From Alistipes sp. (GTDB lineage Bacteria > Bacteroidota > Bacteroidia > Bacteroidales > Rikenellaceae), in assembly GCA_017391435.1 (NCBI GenBank), contig JAFOYS010000197.1:1-8867 (forward strand): DNA of 8,867 bases. Direction: 5' to 3'. Positions within the stretch are counted from its first letter, which is position 1. Each line of letters begins with the position of its first letter. A program made the position numbers and the translations under genes. Of this stretch, positions 1 to 8,214 are shown piece by piece. The notes under the pieces are model-generated. The model did no database searches. It saw only the letters and a program-made list of their open reading frames with translations, and was not told the origin of the DNA.

Positions 1-140
1 GAGCATTCGAGGGATTGACCTTTTTCATATGTCCACCACTCTACACAGAAATCCTGTCCCCTGTAATACCCTTCTTGCCTTTTAACAGATTGTATGCCAT
101 AGTATAACAATTTGTGTATAAGCTCCTTATACAGAGTGTT
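1..140 (-). other. Unassigned left-edge segment with a 46-codon open frame
   Basis: Read on the minus strand, codons from position 140 to the left edge are open for 46 residues (beginning NTLYKELIHKLLYYG and including the stretch CVEWWTYEKG). The frame is closed upstream by TAG at 143-141, inside the neighbouring palindrome. It contains no ATG; TTG at 110-108 is the likeliest start if it is a gene, with AAGGAG 12 nt upstream at 128-123. The aromatic, mixed-charge composition looks protein-like, but I recognise no family. A second minus-strand frame has ATG at 100-98 and ends at TAG 43-41 after 19 residues. The plus-strand frames stop within about 110 nt. This could be the start of a gene continuing left, a decayed fragment, or plain intergenic DNA. 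Confidence 0.25.
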
Positions 141-176
141 CTAAGAAGTTGATTAAAATTTTAATCAACTTCTTAG
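141..176. repeat. Perfect 36-bp palindrome at the end of the acidic-protein gene
   Basis: The left arm 141-158 (CTAAGAAGTTGATTAAAA) is the exact reverse complement of 159-176, giving 18 paired bases with no spacer, or about 16 pairs with a 4-nt loop once folded. The TAA stop of the minus-strand gene (175-173) lies inside it, so that transcript would end in a hairpin. Only 4 of 18 pairs are G:C, and no T-run follows the hairpin on either strand, so it is not a textbook intrinsic terminator. A role in transcript ending or mRNA 3'-end protection is inferred. A binding site for a dimeric protein is the alternative. Confidence 0.6.
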
Positions 177-511
177 TCCTCGTCGTCAAACTCGATTGGC
201 GATGGACGGCGCTCCTCCTCTTCCTCTTCATCATCCTGAATCTGGTCTGCGCCCTTAATCTCATCGTCGTAGTACTCCTTGTCGTCCTCCTCGTCTGTAA
301 GGTCGTCAATCTTTACATCGATCTTAACAAGATAGCTTACCTCCTCAGTCTCAAAAGGCACTGCAAAGAAGAAGTCACCATTTGGCTTGTCAATTCGCAT
401 CATAGCCTCTGCGTATCCATATGGATAGAATGCCTTAACTGCCTCCTGAATCTCAAGTGGAAGGTTGTTAAAACTAATTACTGATCGTCTCTTATTTGAT
501 GGTGTTGCCAT
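173..511 (-). CDS. Small acidic-tailed conserved protein of Bacteroidota, function unknown
   Basis: This encodes 112 residues. A basic N-terminus (MATPSNKRRS) is followed by a compact domain at about residues 11-70, with motifs NLPLEIQEAVKAFYPYGYAEA, DFFFAVPFETEE and SYLVKIDVKIDD. The tail from residue 69 on is strikingly acidic: 25 of 44 residues are Asp or Glu, including six consecutive Glu at 95-100. From memory, Bacteroidota carry a family of this layout (short alpha/beta domain with a VKTED-YLVKI-type motif, then an acidic tail) that is sometimes annotated 'DNA primase' in Flavobacteria without biochemical support; I would not transfer that name. There is no signal peptide or membrane segment, so it is probably cytoplasmic. 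The ATG at 511 is preceded by A-rich DNA with no Shine-Dalgarno sequence. It is divergent from ligA and probably transcribed alone, ending at the palindrome over its stop codon. Confidence 0.85.
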   Translation of the reverse strand: MATPSNKRRSVISFNNLPLEIQEAVKAFYPYGYAEAMMRIDKPNGDFFFAVPFETEEVSYLVKIDVKIDDLTDEEDDKEYYDDEIKGADQIQDDEEEEEERRPSPIEFDDED

Positions 512-555
512 ATTTAGTAATGTTTTTATTTAATGTTTGTCTTCAAATTCGGGTG

Positions 556-587
556 CAAGTATAAGCAAAAATTTGTTATCACACCAA
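556..587 (-). promoter_or_regulatory. Probable Bacteroidota-type promoter of the acidic-protein gene
   Basis: On the minus strand, TATACTTG (563-556) matches the TAnnTTTG -7 consensus at all but one position and is followed by C, as is common in this phylum. A weak -33 element, TTGG (587-584), lies 20 bp upstream. Transcription would begin roughly 40 nt before the ATG at 511, with an A-rich leader. This was assigned by eye; the -7 match is good and the -33 match is poor. Confidence 0.45.
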
Positions 588-594
588 TTTAGCA

Positions 595-2773
<2,179 letters not shown>

Positions 2774-3673
2774 ATGGCAATAACAGATAAATTTTCAGGT
2801 GTAGGCGTTGCGCTGATAACACCATTTGATAGCAGAGGCAGCATAGACTTTGGTGCTCTGGCAGCAATTATAGACCGAGTGATAGATGGCGGAGTAGACT
2901 ACCTACTTGCCCTTGGCACCACCTCTGAGACTCCGACGCTAACAGCCTCAGAGCGCATAGCCGTCTCTAAGTTCATTGCCCAGAGAGTTGCCAGCAGAGT
3001 ACCACTTATGGTGGGCATTGGTGGCAACTGCACAGCAGATGTGATTGCCACTATGCGTAGCTGGGACTTTACTGGCTACGATGCGGTGCTGAGCGTCAAC
3101 CCATACTACAACAAACCTAATCAGGAGGGTCTATACTTACACTTCAAGGCTCTGTCTGAGATCTGCCCACTGCCTATTATGCTCTACAACATCCCTGGTC
3201 GTACGGGTGTAAATATGGCTCCGCAGACTGTAGCCCGCCTTGCAGCCGCGTGTCCAAATATCTTTGGCATTAAGGAGGCTTCAGGCAGTGTAGAGCAGAT
3301 GGAGGCGGTAGTAAACGCTGTAGCAAAGGTGCGTGAGGATTTTATCCTTGTCAGCGGAGATGATGGCCTTACTGTAGAGGCTATACGCCGTGGTGGCCGA
3401 GGAGTACTCTCGGTGCTTGCACACCTCTACCCTAACGATGTAAAGCAGCTCACATCGCTCGCCCTTGAGGGTAACTACGACAAGGCTGAGTATATGCTTG
3501 AGCGACTGAGCGCAATTACTGACACCCTTTTTGTTGAGGGTAATCCTGTCGGCATAAAAAATGCACTTGCCACAAAAGCGCTCTGCACCCCAACAGTACG
3601 ACTACCACTTGCACAGGCGAGTGTAGAGCTTGATATTAGACAAAGAATTGAGATAATTAAGTATGAATCTTAA
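2774..3673 (+). CDS. dapA: 4-hydroxy-tetrahydrodipicolinate synthase
   Basis: DapA condenses pyruvate with aspartate semialdehyde, the committed step to diaminopimelate and lysine; it acts in the cytosol, usually as a tetramer. The 299 residues fit the family (about 290-300) and form a single TIM barrel. Visible signatures are GTTSETPTL (47-55, with the catalytic Thr at about 49), NPYYNKP (109-115, Tyr112), YNIPGRTG (138-145, Tyr138 and the carboxylate-binding Arg143) and GIKEASG (165-171, Schiff-base Lys167). Other pyruvate aldolases such as NanA share the fold, but the Arg in GRTG and the overall match favour DapA. The ATG directly follows a 13-bp duplication. The 3' end overlaps the next gene by 11 nt, so it is probably co-transcribed and translationally coupled. 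Confidence 0.95.
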   Translation: MAITDKFSGVGVALITPFDSRGSIDFGALAAIIDRVIDGGVDYLLALGTTSETPTLTASERIAVSKFIAQRVASRVPLMVGIGGNCTADVIATMRSWDFTGYDAVLSVNPYYNKPNQEGLYLHFKALSEICPLPIMLYNIPGRTGVNMAPQTVARLAAACPNIFGIKEASGSVEQMEAVVNAVAKVREDFILVSGDDGLTVEAIRRGGRGVLSVLAHLYPNDVKQLTSLALEGNYDKAEYMLERLSAITDTLFVEGNPVGIKNALATKALCTPTVRLPLAQASVELDIRQRIEIIKYES

Positions 3674-4397
3674 GCGATTTTTAGTACTTCTCAGCTCGGC
3701 CTTCATAGCTCTTGCAGCCGTAGCCAAGACGCCTGATAATAAGGAGATTTTTGCTGTTATAAACGACAGCAACTCGGAGTTCTATTACCCCAACCTTATG
3801 ATGCGCTACAAGGCCGGCGAGCCACTTACAGACGAGCAGTACCACTACCTCTACTACGGATATGCCTATCAGGCTGCATACAGGCCGCTGAACGACAATC
3901 CGGGTATGACAAAGGTGCAGAATATTATGGCCCGCATAGCCATAGATACACCTTCTGTGACCGATATTGACCAGCTTATTGCCGCCTGCACTGAGGCTAT
4001 GGAGTACGACCCATTTTCGCCAAAATTGCTCAACATTATGGCCTACGCCTATGGCACTGCGGGCGATACGGCGCGTGAGAAGATATATGCCGACCACCTT
4101 GCTGCAATACTGCGAACAATAGCCTCATCGGGCAGTGGCGTGAAGGAGAAGGAGCCTATGCACATTATATTCTTCTCTCACGGTGTGGACTACATTGCAG
4201 CCAAAGGTTGGAATCAGCGTAAGGGAAAGATTATCAGCCGCGAGGTAGAATTTATACCATTTGAAGCACCAAAAAACAAACTCAAGGGATACTACTTTGA
4301 CTACAGTCGCGTATACTGGAACAAGCCAGACAACTACACCTTTAAGCGCGACCGCACTTGGCAGTTTAACAACCTCAAACCAAGAGAATACAAATAA
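3663..4397 (+). CDS. Exported DUF4919-family protein, function unknown
   Basis: This encodes 244 residues. A cleavable signal peptide is clear: basic MNLKRF, a hydrophobic core to about residue 19, and a likely cleavage after AVA (residue 21), so the protein is exported to the periplasm or surface. There is no lipobox Cys. The mature region has NSEFYYPNLMMRYKAGE followed by YHYLYYGYAYQ (about 38-70), which I recall as the hallmark of DUF4919 in Bacteroidota. A helical stretch at about 83-155 (ending near LLNIMAYAYGTAGDTAREK) looks TPR-like, and a beta-rich C-terminus follows. No catalytic motif is visible. The start overlaps dapA by 11 nt and the peptidase lipoprotein follows after 3 nt, so the two exported products are probably made together. 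The DUF name is from memory. Confidence 0.85.
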   Translation: MNLKRFLVLLSSAFIALAAVAKTPDNKEIFAVINDSNSEFYYPNLMMRYKAGEPLTDEQYHYLYYGYAYQAAYRPLNDNPGMTKVQNIMARIAIDTPSVTDIDQLIAACTEAMEYDPFSPKLLNIMAYAYGTAGDTAREKIYADHLAAILRTIASSGSGVKEKEPMHIIFFSHGVDYIAAKGWNQRKGKIISREVEFIPFEAPKNKLKGYYFDYSRVYWNKPDNYTFKRDRTWQFNNLKPREYK

Positions 4398-4400
4398 GAT

Positions 4401-6443
4401 ATGAAGAATTTATCGCTATACACACTACTACTCACACTACTTATTGCAGGCTGTACACCCGTAAAGCCTGTTCCAAATGACTCACTGTCAATACTTAGCG
4501 GAATTACAAACAACACCCTTACTCTTGACGGTACGGCGGGCAGTCAGGCGAGCTTCTCTATCAGCTCAAAGCTTGACTGGCAGGTGCTTGACACCCCAGG
4601 TGTAGAGTACAGCCCCGCAAGTGGCATTGCTACAACAAAGGCAGTTATTACAGCCACAGCGCTAAAGACAAACCTTACACTGCAGACCGTAGAGCTTGGA
4701 GATGTTATTATCCGCCTCTCCCACACCCGCTTTACAGGTATTGTGGCACGCCAGAAGCCCCTTGTGGTAGTAGAGGAGATGTCCCGCAAGGCTATTTCAA
4801 TAGCTCCAGAGCAGAATAGCGCAACAGAGTTTACTTTTGAGTGTGCAGCGAGCGACTTTGAGGTAATTGCCGATGGGGATATTATCGTTTCAGAGCCTAC
4901 AAAGATAAACACAAACAAATATCGCGTATCTGTCAGTTCAACAAAGGACAACCTTACATCCGAGGAGCAAACAGCAGGACATATCGGCTTTAAGGTCAAC
5001 AGTCAGAAGTTAGAGGGTAGCATTGCCGTTGTCCAGCGTGCAGCGATAACCTTTGACCGCTCTCGTGCAATAATCAACGGCACGGCAGGTGCTAAAATGA
5101 CTCTTAGCATCAATACTCCTTTTGACTTTACTGTAAAGAGCTCTACAACTGCCCTTACGGCTGTTCGCGCAGAGGGTCAGAGTGTCATCTTGACGGCCAA
5201 AGAGCGTAACGATAGTAGCAGTGAGCGCAAGATTGGCATTGTCACCTTCTCTCTTAAGGACAATCCTCAGTGCCACGCCTCTATAGAGGTTTGGCAGCGC
5301 AAGGAGCGTGCCGACCAAGCACTGCTCTTCTACTTCCTCGGCACAAGCCTCAAGGGATACTACCAGAGCAACCTAAGTATGGTTGAGGCAATAGCATCTC
5401 AAGGTATGTTGGACAAGAGCCGCGTGATAGTCTTCTTGCAAAACAGCACCAAGAGCGGCTCTATGTTTGAGATTCGCTACGATGGCGATAATAAGAAGGT
5501 TGTGCGTGAGGCTATTGCCGACTACGACCTACCTGCAGTATATAACGAGGATATGCTCTACAATATCTTCAAAGATATGTTTGCAGCAGCTCCTGCCCTT
5601 GAGTATGGACTCTATGTCGGCTCACACGGTCGTGGCTGGATTCCAAAGATTGTAGCAAGCACTGCCCTGAGCACATACCAGACAAGCCTTGAAGAGAGAA
5701 TCTGGACCCCAGCCCCTGGCGCAGTAATGGTCCGCCACCTGGGCGATAATGCGACAACACAGGTAGATACTACCGAGTTCGCATCAGCTATTACCCGCAC
5801 AGGCGTAGAGCTTGACTACATCATCTTCGATGTCTGCTATATGTCAAATATTGAGAGCCTCTACGATATGAAGGGTGCTGCCAAATATATCCTTGCCTCA
5901 CCGTGCGAGGTTATGGCCGCAGGTATGCCATACAAAGATATCATTCCGGCAATGGTTGGCTCTAAGCCTCTAATAGAGCGCCTTGATCAAGCAGCCAAAG
6001 CCTTTGTAGACGACTATAAGACAAATAAGCAGGGAATCTACTCCTCAGCCTGCTCTGCAGTTATCAACTGCACAGAACTTGACGCCCTTGCACAAACAGT
6101 AAAACGCGTCAATAGCTCGCTGAAGGATATAGACCCCGAGACTGTTCAGGTATACGACGGAATTAGCGCATCACGCAACCCAACACACATCTTCTTTGAC
6201 CTTGAGGATTATATAGTCCAGAGCTGTACTGATGCCGCAGCCGTAACCGCCTTCCAAGAGCAACTCTCGCGCACGGTCTCAGGCCAATACCACACCACAA
6301 CCTTCTACTCGGCCTATAACAACCGCGCCAACCCTATAACCGCCTACTGCGGCGTTACCACCTCAGCCCCAATAATGCTCAACCCAGCCTCAGCCTACCG
6401 CTCCGACTGGCAAACCACCGCCTGGTACAAGGCTACACATTAA
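4401..6443 (+). CDS. Clostripain-type (C11) cysteine peptidase lipoprotein with BACON-like repeats
   Basis: This encodes a 680-residue predicted lipoprotein. The signal peptide ends in lipobox LIAGC with acylated Cys18; no Asp follows it, so outer-membrane or surface anchoring is plausible. Three Ig-like modules of about 85-90 residues follow (about 30-119, 131-214, 215-302). Modules 1 and 3 share an NGTAG/DGTAG...SI....D(W/F) pattern, and each module ends near a V-x-Q-R or R-Q-K strand (RQK 117-119, VVQR 210-213, VWQR 297-300), as in BACON domains. The C11 peptidase domain spans about 304-680, with YVGSHGRGW carrying the presumed catalytic His409 and YIIFDVCYM carrying the nucleophile Cys479 after Asp477. 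The family cleaves after Arg or Lys and often self-processes; the substrate here is unknown. It is the last gene of the plus-strand operon, 48 nt from the converging kinase gene, with a terminator between. Confidence 0.88.
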   Translation: MKNLSLYTLLLTLLIAGCTPVKPVPNDSLSILSGITNNTLTLDGTAGSQASFSISSKLDWQVLDTPGVEYSPASGIATTKAVITATALKTNLTLQTVELGDVIIRLSHTRFTGIVARQKPLVVVEEMSRKAISIAPEQNSATEFTFECAASDFEVIADGDIIVSEPTKINTNKYRVSVSSTKDNLTSEEQTAGHIGFKVNSQKLEGSIAVVQRAAITFDRSRAIINGTAGAKMTLSINTPFDFTVKSSTTALTAVRAEGQSVILTAKERNDSSSERKIGIVTFSLKDNPQCHASIEVWQRKERADQALLFYFLGTSLKGYYQSNLSMVEAIASQGMLDKSRVIVFLQNSTKSGSMFEIRYDGDNKKVVREAIADYDLPAVYNEDMLYNIFKDMFAAAPALEYGLYVGSHGRGWIPKIVASTALSTYQTSLEERIWTPAPGAVMVRHLGDNATTQVDTTEFASAITRTGVELDYIIFDVCYMSNIESLYDMKGAAKYILASPCEVMAAGMPYKDIIPAMVGSKPLIERLDQAAKAFVDDYKTNKQGIYSSACSAVINCTELDALAQTVKRVNSSLKDIDPETVQVYDGISASRNPTHIFFDLEDYIVQSCTDAAAVTAFQEQLSRTVSGQYHTTTFYSAYNNRANPITAYCGVTTSAPIMLNPASAYRSDWQTTAWYKATH

Positions 6444-6444
6444 A

Positions 6445-6482
6445 GATAAAAAATAGCGACCTATCAGTCGCTATTTTTTATC
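6445..6482. terminator. Bidirectional intrinsic terminator between converging operons
   Basis: Perfect 16-nt arms (6445-6460 and 6467-6482) flank the 6-nt loop CTATCA. The stem has a TAGCGAC/GTCGCTA core, with A6 before it and T6 after it. Either strand therefore reads a GC-containing hairpin followed by a U-run. It begins 2 nt after the TAA at 6441-6443 and lies 11 nt from the stop of the minus-strand gene. Confidence 0.92.
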
Positions 6483-6493
6483 TATCCACCCCT

Positions 6494-7573
6494 CTACTGG
6501 GCAAGTTCGCGGATGATGGATTGCATTGCGGGGTATTGGCTCTCCATACTTGTCAGCAGGCGGTATTGGGCGTGGGTGCGGACAAGGTTATGGTCGGCGG
6601 AGGTGGTTTTATAGTATTTATCGCCGTCGATGTAGTCCATCAAAAAGCGCAGCACCTGTTCGTAGGTGATATAGAGCGCTGAGAAGGCGAGCCAATCTTT
6701 CTCGCTCTGGGTAAGGCTCTCTTTACGCTCGGAGAGGTAGCCCTCGGCATAGGCGCGGAAGGTATCTATATTCATACTCACACGGCTTAGGTCTCTGTCA
6801 TCCTCGGCGCCCGTATTGGCGTAGGAGCGGATAGCGTCGCCAAAGTCATTGAGCGAGGTAGAGCTCATAACGGTATCAAGGTCTATGGCGCAGAGGACCT
6901 GGTCTGTATCTGCATCAAAGAGGATGTTGCTAAGTTTTGTATCGTTATGCGTAACGCGTGTAGGGATTGTGCCATCCTCAACAAGGCTCCAGAAGGCGAG
7001 CATCTGCTCACGACGGGAGGTTATCCAGCCTATCTCTGTCTGTAGTTCTGCCACGCGACCTGCTGCATCTGCAGCCACAGAGGCATCCCACTGTTCAAAG
7101 CGGTGGCGGATGTTATGAAAGCCCTTAATAGTCTCGTGCAGAGGTGTGGTAAAGTCCGAGAGTTGGCTCTGAAAGCGGCCTATACCAACGCCACCCTGAT
7201 AGGCAAGAGCAAGGCTATCTGCCCTCTCATAGCTCTTTGAGAGTGGAATAAATAGGCAGGCAGCCCAATATGAGCCATCTACCTCTGCATAAAGTTTTCC
7301 ATCGCGGGCAGGGGTTATAGTGAGCGTCTGGCGCAATGGGTCGGCAACCTTACGCTTGATATGAGCCGTAACGGCAGCAATATTATCCATCATTGCCGGC
7401 ACATTTGGGAAGATATTGTGATTCTTACGCTGCAGAATATAGTTTGGGCTCTCTGCTGCAGTTGTCACGACATAGGTATCGTTAATAAATCCCTCGCCAA
7501 GAGGTACAATGCTCTCAATCTCGCCCTCAAAGGCAAACAGAGCAGCTATCTGAAACAGTTTCTCGTTATTCAT
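6494..7573 (-). CDS. APH-fold phosphotransferase, N-acetylhexosamine 1-kinase-like
   Basis: The protein has 359 residues from ATG 7573; an in-frame TTG at 7582 would add three but is a weaker choice. It has the aminoglycoside-phosphotransferase/choline-kinase fold. A glycine-rich nucleotide loop PLGEGFINDTY lies at about 24-34, YILQRKNHNIFPNV at about 45-58, the catalytic loop THNDTKLSN at 208-216 (base Asp211, Asn216), and the metal-binding IDLDTVM at 230-236. THNDTK and DLDTVM are, from memory, typical of NahK/LnpB-like kinases, which phosphorylate C1 of GlcNAc or GalNAc; Bacteroidota relatives are often annotated 'mucin desulfatase'. Sugar specificity is inferred. The usual partner nucleotidyltransferase is not in the window. 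There is no export signal. Its start overlaps the CBM9-like gene's stop (ATGAATAA, 8 nt), indicating translational coupling. Confidence 0.85.
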   Translation of the reverse strand: MNNEKLFQIAALFAFEGEIESIVPLGEGFINDTYVVTTAAESPNYILQRKNHNIFPNVPAMMDNIAAVTAHIKRKVADPLRQTLTITPARDGKLYAEVDGSYWAACLFIPLSKSYERADSLALAYQGGVGIGRFQSQLSDFTTPLHETIKGFHNIRHRFEQWDASVAADAAGRVAELQTEIGWITSRREQMLAFWSLVEDGTIPTRVTHNDTKLSNILFDADTDQVLCAIDLDTVMSSTSLNDFGDAIRSYANTGAEDDRDLSRVSMNIDTFRAYAEGYLSERKESLTQSEKDWLAFSALYITYEQVLRFLMDYIDGDKYYKTTSADHNLVRTHAQYRLLTSMESQYPAMQSIIRELAQ

Positions 7574-8213
7574 ATTTAGCAATTAGCGTTCCGAAAAATT
7601 CGGGACAGTGAAAATTTGGTTTATCAAGTGCAATAGGTGACCAGCTTAGGTAGTGGGGCTTGAGAAGTTTATCGCCACACTTATATATATTTACACAGAG
7701 TCTCTGTGGCATACTCTGAAGACCAAGCAGCGTGAAGGGGATAACCTCACCCGCCCACCAGCTATTCTGCTCGCGGATATCTATCGCCGCGTGGTCAAAG
7801 CTGCCGTGGCGCACTATCTGCTGTAGAGAGTTATCACTAAAGTGGTCGGCATCGTTGCGCGAAATTCGCTTTGCGGCAAGCAGACTCTTTATGGCATTCA
7901 TCTCAAAGTTAAAGTAGCCCTCGCCCGCAGGGTTGGCAATAAACAGTTCTACGCAGCTATCCTCCCACACGCGGCCGTTGTCCGCCATCTCTACGGCTGC
8001 CGTATGGCTCTCTGTAACCTCAAAAAGTACCGCCAAAGAGCTCTTGCTAAATGCCATATATGCCTTAACAGCGGGGCAATAGGGATACTCCTCTGGCCAA
8101 TTACAGCAAGCGACATCAAGGCTCAGCGCACTACTGTGCATCGTCTCTCTAAAACACTTACTATCAAGGCTCTCCAACGCCTCAACATATGGAATATAAT
8201 CACAGCAACTCAT
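7566..8213 (-). CDS. CBM9-like carbohydrate-binding protein, cytoplasmic
   Basis: The protein has 215 residues from ATG 8213, which lies 1 nt after the ung stop (TAG-T-ATG). An in-frame GTG at 8234 would add seven residues and overlap ung; ATG is preferred. It is a single beta-sandwich domain of the family-9-like carbohydrate-binding type. Visible marks are GRVWEDSCVELFI (80-92), GYFNFEMNAI (99-108) and, near the C-terminus, HYLSWSPI followed by KPNFHCPEFFGTL (187-210). In Bacteroidota this stand-alone architecture is common and poorly characterised. There is no signal peptide or lipobox, so it probably stays in the cytoplasm, unlike CBM9 modules of secreted xylanases. Eight Cys in 215 residues is high for such a protein. 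Its place between ung and a sugar-kinase-like gene suggests a sugar or glycoconjugate ligand, but this is inference. Confidence 0.8.
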   Translation of the reverse strand: MSCCDYIPYVEALESLDSKCFRETMHSSALSLDVACCNWPEEYPYCPAVKAYMAFSKSSLAVLFEVTESHTAAVEMADNGRVWEDSCVELFIANPAGEGYFNFEMNAIKSLLAAKRISRNDADHFSDNSLQQIVRHGSFDHAAIDIREQNSWWAGEVIPFTLLGLQSMPQRLCVNIYKCGDKLLKPHYLSWSPIALDKPNFHCPEFFGTLIAKYE

Positions 8214-8214
8214 A

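Noticed and set aside
149..484. A 111-residue plus-strand reading frame rich in Leu, Val and Ile that looks like a membrane protein or toxin
   Set aside because: It is the antisense of the acidic-tailed gene. Asp and Glu codons read backwards give Val, Ile, Leu and Phe, so the hydrophobicity is a complement artefact. It has no promoter or start context of its own.
4544..4999. A 151-residue minus-strand frame inside the peptidase gene
   Set aside because: It is antisense to a continuous lipoprotein gene with a clear signal peptide and repeat modules, so it is a shadow frame.
4291..5366. A 15-nt identical string (CTCAAGGGATACTAC) in the DUF4919 gene (about 4291) and the peptidase gene (about 5350)
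   Set aside because: Both copies encode LKGYY, but the flanks do not match in DNA or protein. Shared codon preference explains it better than duplication.
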